Below, in pieces: positions 47,641 to 58,395 of a stretch of 64,000 nucleotides of DNA. Each line of letters opens with the position of its first letter. Position 1 is the first letter of the stretch. The position numbers were made by a program, and so were the translations under genes. Under the pieces are notes generated by a model. The model saw only the letters and a list, made by a program, of their open reading frames with translations, did no database searches and was not told where the DNA came from. This DNA comes from Lates calcarifer (taxonomy: Eukaryota; Chordata; Actinopteri; Centropomidae): positions 24,513,598 through 24,577,597 of the forward strand of contig NC_066842.1 in the NCBI RefSeq assembly GCF_001640805.2, written 5' to 3'.

Positions 47641-48240
47641 AGGAACAGGAGACTGTTGCATGCAGGTCAGGCCAAAGGTTGGCAGTTGAGATGGTACGTG
47701 GGTCCATTTATGGCCCTGGAACAACTCTGACCTGCCAGGGCATGGACACGGGACATCTGGGGGTGTCCTGGTCCTGGGTGTTGTGGTGGTGGGGCCTCCA
47801 TGGTTCTGCCTTGTTCATGCACATCCCACAGATGCTTGACTGGATTACACTGACAGCAGAGAGTGAAAACTAAGGTGAAAATGAGTGTCGAGCTGTCAGA
47901 CTCTAGATCCGATCAACTAAAAGGACAAACAGTGTCACAGATAAGAGTCATCTGTCGACTTTCTACCTCCTGGGACTGAGGAGTGTTCAGGTTGTGTCTC
48001 CATCACCTGCAGAAGTCGACCAAGTTGATAAAGGCCGTGAAGTCTTTGATTGTGATCTGGAGAGTTTGGAGGCCAGGTCAACACCTTGGGCTCTTTGTTG
48101 TGTTCCTCTAGGTATTTCTGAGCAGTTTTTGTGGTGAGGTTGTGTTTGGTCTCCAATAATGTTTAGGTGGGTGGTACAGGTCAAGTTACATCCAGGTTAA
48201 TGCTAGAACTCAAGGTTTCCCAGCAGAACATTGCATTTTG
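47640..48240 (-). pseudogene. decayed Tc1-like remnant
   Basis: A minus-strand frame near 48130-48040 reads KTAQKYLEEHNKEP then LTWPPNSPDHN, which recalls the Tc1-type sequence ending [10 protein letters not shown]. The surrounding sequence (GGGGCCTCCATGG, ACATCCCACAGATGCTTG) is repeat-like. No intact frame or ends. Confidence 0.4.
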
Positions 48241-48771
48241 AGGAGATGGTCAATGTCAGATAATTCACGATGGTTTTAATGTTATGGCTCATGTCAAACA
48301 AATAAAATTTACAAAACAAAGTTTGTAAGCAAAAATAAACAATAAAAAACAAGAAATGTGTGGTGACTGGAAACAATGATGCTGTGGCTAGCAATATTGC
48401 TTTCAAAATATTTGTAACTGTTTCCCAGAGGCATTTCTCTGTAAAACTTATTTTTCTGATTATTTTGAAAGTAATAACACAATCCTGTGTCTAGAGATAC
48501 CAGCCCGATCTCTTTATTTTAAGCTTGATATGGAGTCAAGTCTTAATAAACTGGGTTATACAGTGTTTGCTATGAAAAAAAGGCCGTTGCTGTACTCTGA
48601 GTCTGCCCTCCATTATACTGAAGGATTTCCAAATAATTAATTTTGATGTGCAGTGCACTAGCCCCCCCCAGCGATTAGCCACATTCATGTAGAGGTTTTC
48701 CTTCTCCACTCTTAATCATAAGAGCACAATTACATCCAAGCAACTAATATAGCTTTCTTCATTTTAACTAC

Positions 48772-49218
48772 TGTGGTATATTAGATGGTGATGTTGACGT
48801 GAAGATGATGAAGAGAAGATCTCCGCTGACACTGACTTACTTGTATATAGAAGTTTATTACAAAGTAGTTCAGCATCGGACAAGCACTGCAGTAGCCTGT
48901 GAGAGGATCCGAGCCAATATGGATCTCTCTACCTAACAGCTCTAAACACTAGTATATATACATTGGTTGTTTACATGGTTCATAAGAAGCATCTGGACCT
49001 TATTCAACACCTTCACTTTCAAAAGGAAGAAGATGGGTGAGAGAAAACCCTCACCTTTAACCCCTACTAGTCTAGGTGTCACATTCTTGACTCTTATCCT
49101 AAACATGAACCCCAAAGGTTAACTTAAACATAGGAAACTCGTAAAAAGTGAAAACATCTGGAAACCCTCAAACATTCCAAAAAGGTAAAAACATACATAA
49201 AACATCCTGTATACCACA
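48772..49218 (-). repeat. retroviral 3' LTR (447 bp) with polypurine tract
   Basis: The ends are perfect 9-bp inverted repeats, TGTGGTATA and TATACCACA. On the element strand an AATAAA signal occurs near the end (TTTGTAATAAACTTC). Just before the LTR lies the purine tract GAAGGGGGGGAAATA (49219-49235), the plus-strand primer. The partner LTR was not found within the window, so no target duplication could be tested. Confidence 0.82.
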
Positions 49219-49723
49219 TATTTCCCCCCCTTCAAGGCTACCTAGCCTCGAAAAATAAAAAATAAAACATACATGTTTGCAATATTAGTATACATTACAT
49301 TCCTCCTACATATGCTTCCCAAAGCATAAACATAACTTTACTATGGAGTGTAAGAGCGAAAAACCTGTCAAGCAGCTATCTTTCCTGAAATTTCCATCAA
49401 ACAATCTAGACAGGAAAATTCTCTCACGGCCCCTCTGCCCCAGGCGACCACTTTATAGTACTCCAGACCAATTAGAAGGAGAAATTTCATCATTAATACA
49501 AGGATGTAACTTCAAGCAAATACATATGGAACCCTCAGAAAATAAAATCCAAACAATGTCCACTTTCAGGCTGGTCGACCCATCGCACCTTCCAATGGAC
49601 CTTTCCCTGCCTAGCCCCAATTTCCCTAGGCATCAAAAAAAAGAAAACATCTGAGGTCCCAATGCTTTTACCCCACAACAGAAGACATCTTCCTTCAACA
49701 ATTTCAACCTAAGAAAATGTCAC
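49219..49723 (-). other. retroviral 3' internal remnant
   Basis: The stretch between the LTR and the inserted solo LTR, where env would be expected. I see no convincing env motif. A 103-codon plus-strand frame (49343-49654) is probably chance. Confidence 0.4.
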
Positions 49724-50206
49724 TGTCAGGGCGTAGCAATGTGGACACAGGCGCAAACTGGTGGCAGAGGCAGAGTTACCAAAATCAAGGTCCTTTAATC
49801 AAGCGAGGTTGGTACACAGGAGGGCAAAGAGAGAAAGCAACGGTACAAAAAGGACTAGAGCTGAGGCAAGGTCAAAAAACACAGGCGAAGGGTCAAAATC
49901 TATGGCTGCTAGAGAACAGGTTTCTTCACAAAGGCTGGTAGGTCTGGTAGAGGCACAAGACGAACTGGCAGGGAGTGCAGGGAGACACAGACACTAAATA
50001 CACAGGGGCAGGGAAGACAATGAGACACAGGTGAACCACATTAGGGCAGGGTAGGTAATCACCAGGAGGAGGGAGCACAGAAGGAAGGGGAAGACAAGAC
50101 ACCTGAAACAAGAGGGAGGTCAGTGATTACAAAATAAAACAGGAAATAGAACAAACATAACAGAACTACAAAAGAAAAGCCCTGGCTCAGAACTGACACC
50201 CTGACA
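49724..50206 (-). mobile_element. gypsy solo LTR with GTCAC duplications
   Basis: A 483-bp LTR from TGTCAGGGCGTAGCAA to AACTGACACCCTGACA, flanked on both sides by GTCAC (49719-49723 and 50207-50211). A single LTR with intact target duplications is the product of LTR-LTR recombination. Its sequence (GACACCTGAAACAAGAG, AAAATAAAACAGGAA) is related to the LTRs of gypsy A and D. It entered the retrovirus copy after that had inserted. Confidence 0.9.
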
Positions 50207-50813
50207 GTCACACAGTTTTAAGTATTACTCATACAATATAGAAAATCAAAAACTAAATCAAACATCCCACAACGGCTCCTCAGCAACGTCGACTGTCACT
50301 GTTGTGTCTATGAAGAGTTGACTCCGAATATTGCATCACAGTATCCTTGTTCAGAGTCCTCCAGTCCATTCTTATTGTCCCATAGTGATCCTTTCCCCCA
50401 ATATTGTTCTGGAAGAAAGAAAACACCAACCAGTATCTTGTACCAAACAACAGATGTAAATTGAAACATCAAATGCAGATCATGATCCTATAAGTAAATG
50501 TAAAATTCACAATATCATATCATTTCAGATTATAAATCACATTTTCCATTTCCCCCCTTTTATCATCTCACTCTATAGAGTGAAAGGATAAAACAATAAG
50601 AAATATCAAAACCATAATGAGAGATATGAATATTCAAAACGGATATGTCTCCAACAGTTCACCTTCTATCAATACTCTTTCATCTCCATCTATATCACTT
50701 CCCTTCTCTTTCATAAAACTTGCTTCAACTCTCTTTCAAACAACTCACATACCACAATCCTTCAAAATTCAATATACACACAACCTTCACATCAAAATCT
50801 TCTTTACATATCT

Positions 50814-51078
50814 CACTCCTCTCTCTCTATCCTTTGGCTTTGTGGATGATAAATTGCTCCAAACCATCTAATTCCCAATTTTACTAAATCAATTTCACCA
50901 TTTTATCCATAAACTCTTTCCCATTATCTGAGGGTATCCAACCTGGAAGTCCCCACCTGCTTATGATCTCTCTACACAAAAACCTGAACATGGTATCTCT
51001 GACCTTCAACTGATTTATCATCACATGCAACAGTCTCATTATTTGAGCATAATACTGCATTGGAGAACCATCTATTTT
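50814..51078 (-). pseudogene. retroviral integrase remnant
   Basis: The minus-strand frame reads YYAQIMRLLHVMINQLKV, FLCREIISRWGLPGWIPSDN, GKEFMDKMVKLI, then after a frameshift LGIRWFGAIYHPQSQRIERE. WGLP-x-SDNG and YHPQSQG-type sequence around the second Asp and the Glu are the retroviral integrase core. It overlaps the gag 3' end by a few bases in another frame, which marks a deletion of all pol sequence in between. Confidence 0.82.
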
Positions 51079-52859
51079 CTTAAACTCTCAGCTCTTCCAC
51101 ACTGATCCAAACAAATGACATTCATTATATGCATATGCGAAATCGGTGTATATCTCATCACTCGCTTACCTTCCGCTAACCTGTATTTGAGTTTTCTAAG
51201 GGTCTCTCGATCCTGCTCTTTCTGATCATGTTTCTTTTTCCTATATAGCTCCACTTGATGGGCTATATGATCCGCATAGACACCCTTTGTCATACTTCCA
51301 AGACCAACCACCTCTGCCAATTTGCTCCTCACTGGTAAGGGCAGCCCCTTCTGTATTTTACCTCGCAAAATTGACTGCTCCATTCGATTCAAGTCTGGAT
51401 CATTTCCTGTGACATTTCTCCACACTTGATGGGCTCTTGACACATAGGTCCTCGGATTTTCTTCCTGTCCTAACGGCTCAATCAGAATATTATCAGGATG
51501 TACATTAGTAGGAAAAGTATCTTTCAACACTCTCCACACTCGACCTCTACTTGCCGCAAACAGCTCCAGATCATTCACAGCAGTACCTATATATCGGTCA
51601 AGTCCAGCTTTCTGTAGAATCTCTTCCATAGCTGGAACCCCTAGGAGACTAGCCAAAAGTCTCTTAATATCTCCCATGGCAGCTTGTGTTCCCACCATAA
51701 TCTCTTCCAGCTTTGAAATCCAGGGATGTGCTCCATCTTGAAGAGTAGGTAACTTCTCAAGTATATCTGACATATCTGTATTCTGCCAAGGCTTCTGTCC
51801 TCGAACAACCACTGGACACATTTTCCCTTTTCTTGGGCGCAGTGGATATCTCTTACCTAATTTTTGGGAAATCTTTTTCTGCAAACTTTTCTTCTGTGTC
51901 TTTAACCACTTTAATTGATTCTCCCATACTTTCTGATCCTCCGGTCTAGACGACTCATAGAGATGCGAAAGGCATTGATTTATACTTTTCTCAACCTCTT
52001 GTAAGGCCTCTTCCATTCCAGTGCTAGTTGCTGCAGGGAAAAAACCTCTTGAAGGCAAAGGAACTTGCTCCTCCCAATCACTGCCTCCATTCTCACTTTC
52101 ACTAGAGCTATCATCTTCTGAGTCCTCTGTCGTCCATGTTTCTCCTCTTCTTTCCGCTCCAGCCAACATCCTCCTGACTTCAGAATCATATCTACCCACA
52201 ATGTCTTCCAAATCACTCTGATCATCCTTAGCTCCCACACTTACTGTCTTCCTCTTACTGTCAGAACTTGGATACATCATTATAGTCGTTTCCGCTTGTC
52301 CCACTTCTATTACTCTATCATTCTCATCTTTAATCTGATAATCACCCCCCTCAGTGATCACTGGGAGCTGGGGATAAACTTCCTCAAACTTCACCTTCTT
52401 CTCATAAGGTGGGGGTTTCTTCGTTGAATCCACATGTGAGAAGGGTGTATCAATCTCTGCCATTAATTTTTCTGTTTCCTTTGCATTCTTTCTTATTTCC
52501 TCTACACCTCTATCTCTCTTTTCTTTTGCAGCTTTTATCAATTTCTGTCCCTCATTTTCAAACAACTGAAGAACACCAAGCTCCACTTGTCTCTTTTCTT
52601 TACGTTTTCCTCCTTTCTTGCCTTTCCTTTGTTCCGCCTTATATGTGGACACAAGCACATGCATTATTTTAATTACATCTGGGTTAAGAGTCCCTACCAC
52701 TGGCCATGGTTGGTTAATTTCAGGCCAACGCTTATGCCATTTCTCCGATATCTTCGCAATATCTTTGACTAAAGGATTATTCTTCTGTACTACATCAACA
52801 GGGGTAATTACTCTCTGAATTTTAATATCCTTCTCTGACATTGTAGTAGCTCCCTTCAT
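51072..52859 (-). CDS. endogenous retrovirus gag (595 codons, open)
   Basis: The structural polyprotein. Residues 1-140 are matrix-like and basic, with no N-terminal glycine after Met (Lys follows), so no myristoylation signal. A PPPY late-domain motif lies at 149-152, which in related viruses recruits Nedd4-type ligases for budding. Residues 244-264 are very acidic (EDSEDDSSSESENGGSD). Residue 338 onward (YPLRPRKG) resembles the capsid start of class I retroviruses. Capsid-like helices run to about 520 (HPWISKLEEIMVG, LLASLLGVP, EENPRTYVSRAHQVW). Residues 527-560 are basic and helical. No CCHC zinc knuckle is seen, and the last ~35 residues may be out-of-family sequence after the deletion. 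The start is ATG at 52859, with a second ATG six codons on. A frame this long in a deleted provirus is unusual. Confidence 0.78.
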   Translation of the reverse strand: MKGATTMSEKDIKIQRVITPVDVVQKNNPLVKDIAKISEKWHKRWPEINQPWPVVGTLNPDVIKIMHVLVSTYKAEQRKGKKGGKRKEKRQVELGVLQLFENEGQKLIKAAKEKRDRGVEEIRKNAKETEKLMAEIDTPFSHVDSTKKPPPYEKKVKFEEVYPQLPVITEGGDYQIKDENDRVIEVGQAETTIMMYPSSDSKRKTVSVGAKDDQSDLEDIVGRYDSEVRRMLAGAERRGETWTTEDSEDDSSSESENGGSDWEEQVPLPSRGFFPAATSTGMEEALQEVEKSINQCLSHLYESSRPEDQKVWENQLKWLKTQKKSLQKKISQKLGKRYPLRPRKGKMCPVVVRGQKPWQNTDMSDILEKLPTLQDGAHPWISKLEEIMVGTQAAMGDIKRLLASLLGVPAMEEILQKAGLDRYIGTAVNDLELFAASRGRVWRVLKDTFPTNVHPDNILIEPLGQEENPRTYVSRAHQVWRNVTGNDPDLNRMEQSILRGKIQKGLPLPVRSKLAEVVGLGSMTKGVYADHIAHQVELYRKKKHDQKEQDRETLRKLKYRLAEGKRVMRYTPISHMHIMNVICLDQCGRAESLRK

Positions 52860-54960
52860 TGTAAATTTAAACTGATTACTAAAACTACTTTAAGTACTTA
52901 ACCTACTTCTCCCTATTTTATTTATCTATTTTATTTTATTTTAAATCACTATTTTACCACAATCAATAAATTTACCAACTCCAAAGGAACCAAAAACTTA
53001 TCAATATAACAGTGAATGTACAACACTAAGTCGACATATGATATCAACTAAACACACAATTAATCTTCCAAATTATGTGTAAAGTTCCCTCAAATATTTC
53101 TTCAACAAAAGTCCAATCCTATATGAGGCTCAAAAGATCACACGCTCCTACAAAAACCAACTATTACCAAGTGTGTTCAATCCTCAACACCACTCAAATC
53201 ACCACAGACAATAAAACTCACATTTGCCACTCTGCACTTAACAGCATTTGACCCAAATAATTCTATTCTATTGATTAAATGCATTAACAGATCAGTCCAT
53301 TGCCAAACTTCTCCTTTAAACAACTACAACATATGATATGTTATACCTTTATAACACATATGTTTAAAATGCAGGTATTTGTAGAAAAGAGTTTGTGGAT
53401 AAAACTACACTGGCCTTGAGCAGACTGGATTCAGGAGCTGCACACAATATTGTCAGCAAACCTCAATCCACATGACACCTTGGCCAGCTACCATCCTTCT
53501 GCATCCTGGAGCACTCCACCTCCTTTTTTCCTTCTCCCCAACTCTCACACATTAGACACATTACCTACCAACACACAGGTCACTCTAACATCTTAATTCC
53601 TTCATTAATACATTATCATCCATGAACTGTATCTCCTACTATTCTTTTATTTCTCTTTAAGTTTTTTATACCCACACAAAACATTCTCACACTAATCTTT
53701 CTATGTCCTTTTTGGGGGCTCATAAGTTCTCCTCTCTCTCTTTTCTTTTTTCCCAAAAACGTCCTTAAAAAAGGCTCATAGTTTTTATTCAAACTGTCCC
53801 CCCAAAAAGGCTCATACACTTTTAACAATATCAAAAGTCCCTCGAAAGAGGCTCATATATTTTAACAATAGCAAAAACGTCTTTTTGAAAGAGGCTCATA
53901 CACTTTTAACAATATCAAAAGTCCCTCGAAAGAGGCTCATATATTTTAACAATAGCAAAAACGTCTTTTTGAAAGAGGCTCATACACTTTATCAATAAAA
54001 GAACATCTTCTTAAAAAGAAGCTCATAGGTTTTAAACATAAAAACGTCCTCTCTCAAAAAACTCATAAATCTTATCCATATCAGACAAAATATCTTTCCT
54101 TATACATTACTATATCTCCTATTTTCAACCACAACCTATATGTGTCTGTTCAATATAAAGTCTGTCACCTTAACATAAACCCCATAAACCATCCCATGCT
54201 GCAGCCTTTCACACACAGCTGAGACACAGCTCCACACACACGCACACACACACACAGACACTACTCACTCAACAGGGGCACAAAAAGGATTCTCAAAACA
54301 AATAGCAGAGTCAACTTCATCCCAAAACACAAACAACATCCAATCCTAAATTCTCAAAAATCTACTCATTCGTACTTTATCCTATAGCATGCTTTTCTGT
54401 CGCTCCTTTTTCTCTTATTTTCCTTCTAAATTTATGCTACCTTATGAAGTGTAGATATTCAATGAGAGGCTGCTTCAGACACTGTTCGTCAACTAGTGTT
54501 CGAGTGGGAACTTACAATTGAATTTTACTCTCTACACCCCCAGTTCCTTGAACTGACCTGAAATTCACCTAGTGATGTTCCAGGATTTTTGGCCCGTCTA
54601 AAACTGCCTCCCAGAGGGCTTGGACCAAATCTGCTGCTTTTTCTCTTTACCTTTTATTCCTCTATCTCTTCCTTATTCCTATTTCTCTTTATTCCTTTTT
54701 CCTATATCTCTTTTTCTTCCCAACCGTCCAATTTGCCCTGGGCCCAGGATTGTTCCTTCTCTTTTTTTTCTTTTTCTAATCCGACTATCTCTCAAAGCCA
54801 ACTTTCACGCAGTGACTGATGTACACATGTCTTACCGTTAAGAAGATAAGGGCCCAGTCTTCATTAATCTTGCATGGTGTTATTTAGCTCACCTTATCGT
54901 TACTAATTAGGCTATTCTACACTTTTTTCTTTACTTCTCTGTCACTCTCTATAGTATTAT
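52860..54960 (-). other. retroviral leader region, AT-rich
   Basis: This 2.1-kb stretch lies upstream of gag. It includes the 84-bp tandem repeat (53700-54070), a short CA run (54238-54258) and pyrimidine-rich tracts near 54640-54780. I found neither a primer-binding site nor the 5' LTR. Part of it may be host or other repeat DNA. Confidence 0.4.
53700..54070. repeat. 84-bp tandem repeat built from ~42-bp half units
   Basis: The unit starting CACTTTTAACAATATC recurs at 53817, 53901 and 53985, exactly 84 bp apart, with the first two nearly identical. Each unit has two halves, each with a GAGGCTCATA core, and looser copies (GGGCTCATAAG, AAGGCTCATAG, GAAGCTCATAGG, AACTCATAAATC) extend on both sides, about nine cores in all. 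Confidence 0.9.
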
Positions 54961-55015
54961 TATTATCTCCCCACTTGAACAACAGGGTAAACTTAGTGCT
55001 GCTAATGTCATCAAA

Positions 55016-55200
55016 ATGGTTCCAGGTCCCACCAGATACGCTGTCAGCCATGTCCAAGAAATAAAGTCAGCATTTGAGCTCTTCATAATGCCATCAATTG
55101 AAAAGAATATACTTGACATGACAAATTTAGAGGGGAGGCACGTGTATCAGGACAGTTGGAAAGACTTGGATGTAATCCACTTGCAAGCCTATATTGGGTT
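55016..55200 (+). pseudogene. piggyBac-type transposase fragment
   Basis: The frame reads VPGPTRYAVSHVQEIKSAFE, LFIMPSIEKNILDMTNLEG and WKDLDVIHLQAYIGL. This is the start of the piggyBac DDE transposase domain as found in fish copies (GPTR, SAFELF, MTNLEGR, W-L-AYIGL). It stops abruptly after AYIGL where the Penelope-like element begins. None of the catalytic Asp residues is included. It may be related to the TTAA-ended arms at 30.4 and 35.9 kb, though nothing shows this directly. Confidence 0.75.
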
Positions 55201-55248
55201 GTCCAAAGAAAGGTTTAATCGAAAGCAACTGGACTTAGTTATAGTCTA

Positions 55249-55288
55249 GAAGACGTTTCACCTCTCATCCAAGAGGCTTCATCAGTTC
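55249..55288 (-). ncRNA. hammerhead-ribozyme-like motif in Penelope copy 2
   Basis: The same motif as at 45250-45289, on the minus strand: CTGATGA, stem II hairpin, GAAA, CGTC. Its conservation in both copies, at the same place in the 3' UTR, supports a structural role but could simply reflect shared descent. Confidence 0.5.
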
Positions 55289-55672
55289 GTGTTCGCAGCT
55301 GACCAGGCTGGGACTGGTCCAACTGATTTTTGGTGTGGAGACCCAAGTATTTAACCTCTGTGGGGGGCTTTCACCAGACCGATGATGTCATGGCTCTTTT
55401 GTGTTCCATGTGTCAACGACAGTTGTTAGGTTGACAGTCGTTGGTAGAAACCTTTAGTTTCAACTTCGTTAGTGTCCCATTGTGTTATAACGACAGTCGT
55501 TGGAGTCACATGAGGCGAGTCACATGTGAAAGGTTGTTTTTCCTAGAGGCCAAATTGTTAAGTCTCCTGGGAAGGGATGAAAGGGCGGCATTGTATATTG
55601 GAGATAGGTGGTGTCTTAGACCTCCTCCTCGGTTTAGAGATGGTTTCTCTACTTTAACATAGATGGCTTCTT

Positions 55673-56862
55673 TTACTCCTCTTTCAAACCATCTGTCCTC
55701 TCTGTCCAGGATGTGGACCTTGTTGTCCTTAAATGTAGATAGACAGCAGAGTCCAAACCTGAAGAGTTCGCTCTCCTGTGTTGGGCCATGCGTTTGTGTA
55801 ATGGTTGCTTTGTTTCGCCAATGTAGAGATCATTGCATTCTTCATTACATTGGACTGCATACACCAGATTGCTCTTGTGAGTGTGTGGTGTTCTGTCCTT
55901 TGGATGTACCAGTCTCTGTTTGAGTGTGTTGCCGGGTTTGAAATACACAGGGATACTGTGTTTGTTGAAAATCCTCCTGGGTTTTTCCGATAACCCGGAC
56001 ACATATGGAATAACTATGTTGTTTCTTTTGTTTTGTTTTTCTTTCCCTACCACATCAATGGTTTTCTTTTTGGAACCAGCTGCCGTTTTCAAAAAGGTCC
56101 AGGTGGGGTAACCACAAGTTTTGAGGGCATCTCTCAGATGGCTGTGTTCCTCCCCTTGGGCCTGTGAGCTTGTGGGTACGTTATCAGCTCTGTGTTGCAG
56201 GGTTCTGATAACCCCGATCTTGTGTTCCAAAGGGTGGTGTGAGTCGAAAAGAAGATATTGGTCTGTGTGTGTGGGTTTTCTGTATACCCCAATGTGGAGG
56301 CTTCTGTCCTTTTCTATATGGACTTGACAATCCAAGAAAGGCAAACTATTATTCTTGGCATCTTCCCTGGTGAACTTGATGTTACTGTCCACAGAGTTGA
56401 TGTGTTTGGAAAAGGCTTGCACCTCTTTGGTTTTGATTTTAACCCAAGTGTCATCCACATACCTGAACCAATGGCTTGGTGTTTTTCCCTCAAAGAAGTT
56501 TAAAGCCTTTCCTTCTACCTCCTCCATATATAGGTTTGCAACAATGGGGGATACTGGTGAACCCATAGCTCAGCCGTGTTTCTGTCTGTAGAATTTGCCG
56601 TTGAACTGGAAGTATGTGGTGTTCAGGCACATTTCCAGAAGTTGGCAAATGTGTTCTGGTTCAAGGTTTGTTCGTGTTTGGAGGGAGTTGTCCTGTGTAA
56701 GTCTCTCTCTTACTGTGGACAACGCCTCACTGGTTGGGATGCACGTGAAAAGGGAAGTCACGTCATAGGATACCATGGTTTCATCTGTATCCATTTTTAA
56801 ATCCCTGACTTTGTTCACAAAGTCTCTCGAGTTGTGGATGTGATGTGATCTCACACCTCTCA
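55673..56862 (-). pseudogene. Penelope RT and GIY-YIG endonuclease (copy 2)
   Basis: From the right: motif A MVSYDVTSLFTCIPT, then QFNGKFYRQKHG followed by a TGA (56569-56567) in place of a sense codon, then AMGSPVSPIVANLYMEEVEG (motif B), WFRYVDDTWVKI (motif C, YVDD), GVYRKPTHTDQYLLFDS, NKHSIPVYFKPGNTLKQRL and the nuclease LVYAVQCNEECNDLYIGETK. After VYLHL a small deletion shifts the frame. RT catalytic Asp residues are intact, but the stop and the deletion should abolish function. The RT N-terminal part is missing. Confidence 0.85.
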
Positions 56863-57612
56863 CCTGATAGCCACAAAAAGGTTCAGCAGTTCTTGGGATT
56901 TGCTAACTTTTACAGACGGTTTATCAGAAACTTCAGCGCCATAGCTGCACCTCTGATCTCACGTCTCCACAGACCCCGTTCCAGTGGTCCATTCAAGCTG
57001 AAGAGGCCTTCCAGCAGCCCAAAGCCAGATTCACCACCGCCCCCATCCTCACTGTTCCCGATCCCAGCCGCCAATTTGTGGTGGAGGTGGACGCCTCCAA
57101 TAATGGGGTGGGTGCGGTCCTCTCCCAGCGCCGGAAGGACAACAAGCTCCACCCCTGCTCCTTCCTGTCACGGAAGCTTTCACCAGCTGAAAGGAACTAC
57201 GACGTTGGGAACCGTGAGTTGTTGGCGGTCAAAATTGCCCTAGAAGAATGGAGACATTGGTTGGAGGGAGCACCCTTTCATCGTGTGGACTGACCACAAG
57301 AACCTTGAGTACATTTTCACTGCTAAAAAACTGAACTCACGTCAAGCCCGGTGGACTTTGTTTTTTAATTGTTTTGACTTTGTGTTGTCTTACAGGCTGG
57401 GGTCCCAGAACACTAAGCCTGATGCCTTGTCCCGTCTGTTTGACCCCAAGCCTGCTGCCAAGGAGCCTGAGCCCATCCTACCACTTCACCGTGTGGTAGG
57501 AGCGGTGACTTGGCAGATAGAGAGGGAGGTGAAACAGGCTAATGGTGAGACCCCAGCACGTAGTGGTTGCCCAGAGAATCACTTGTTTGTCCCTGTTACC
57601 ATGTGTCCATAG
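56861..57612 (+). pseudogene. gypsy D RT end and RNase H
   Basis: Motifs in three frames: [36 protein letters not shown] and [20 protein letters not shown]; and [33 protein letters not shown]. Frameshifts occur near 56970 and 57270, and a TAG at 57610-57612 precedes the integrase. Confidence 0.82.
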
Positions 57613-58377
57613 GTGATCCACTGGGCCCATACCTCGTTGCTCACCTGCCATCCGGGCGTCAAAAGAACCATCCACGCCATTTCCCAGAGGTTCTGGTGGC
57701 CCTCCATGGAGCAGGAGGTTCGGGAGTACGTGGAGGCATGTTCCGTCTGCGCCCGCAACAAGACCTCCTCCAGAGCTCAGATGGGGCTGCTCCAACCACT
57801 TCCGGTACCCACACGTCCATGGGCCAAGATTTCTGTGGACTTCGTCACGGGGCTCCCGGTCTCTGAAGGTAACACCACCATTCTCACGGTGGTGGACCGT
57901 TTTTGTAAGATGGCTCATTTCATTGCTTTGCCCAAGTTGCCTTCAGCCAAAGAGACTGCAGAAGTTATGATGACGCAGGTATTTCGCATCCATGGTTTTC
58001 CCAAAGACATTGTTTCAGACCGGGGGCGCCAGTTCGTCTCCAGATTCTGGAAGGAGTTCTGCAAGCTGATCGGCGCCTCCGTCAGCCTTACCTCTGGGTA
58101 TGATCCGGAGTCGAACGGCCAGACAGAACGCCTCAACCAGGAGCTGGAGACCTGTCTTCATTGTCTGGTGTCGCAGAACCCGGCTTCCTGGAGCAAGCAC
58201 CTGGTGTGGGCGGAATACGCCCACAATTCACTTCCCACCTCAGCCATGGGCATGTCCCCATTTCAATGTGTCTTTGGCTACCAGCCCCCTGTCTTTTCAG
58301 AGACGGAGAGAGAGATCATGGTCCCATCAGCTCACGCCATGGTTCGGCGTTGCCGCCGCATCTGGGCAGCCGCCTAG
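57613..58377 (+). pseudogene. gypsy D integrase core
   Basis: A 254-codon open stretch with the HHCC finger (HWAHTSLLTCH, YVEACSVCARNK) and all three catalytic regions: ISVDFVTGLP, FPKDIVSDRGRQFVSRFW, ESNGQTERLNQELE. It is stopped by TAG at 58375-58377. The usual PQF reads RQF here. Confidence 0.85.
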
Positions 58378-58395
58378 AAGGTCCTCCTGTGCAGC

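Larger units (their letters stand above)
48772..54960 (-). mobile_element. endogenous retrovirus copy, minus strand, 5' LTR not found
   Basis: From right to left: a leader-like stretch with tandem repeats, a 595-codon gag (52859-51072), a small integrase remnant (51078-50814), a foreign gypsy solo LTR (49724-50206), a polypurine tract and a 3' LTR (48772-49218). Protease, RT and RNase H are absent; gag passes almost directly into integrase. No env was recognised. Capsid similarity (PLR start, hydrophobic helices) points to a class I, gamma/epsilon-like retrovirus, which is inference. The right boundary is uncertain. Confidence 0.7.
55201..56862 (-). mobile_element. Penelope-like element copy 2 (minus strand)
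   Basis: The copy holds the second half of the RT, the GIY-YIG nuclease, a 3' UTR and the 3' end. Its 5' part is cut off at about 56860, where gypsy D sequence starts. Its 3' end disrupts the piggyBac fragment at about 55200. Nucleotide similarity to copy 1 is high over the nuclease and 3' UTR. Confidence 0.85.

Noticed and set aside
49343..49654. 103-codon plus-strand frame beside the retroviral LTR considered as an env or accessory gene
   Set aside because: Wrong strand for the provirus and no signal peptide, membrane segment or known motif.
53700..54070. Regular repeat considered as a CRISPR-like array
   Set aside because: Units are contiguous 42/84-bp tandem copies without unique spacers, in a vertebrate genome.
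54589..54841. Hydrophobic Phe/Ser/Leu-rich frames
   Set aside because: Low-complexity pyrimidine tract, not a membrane protein gene.
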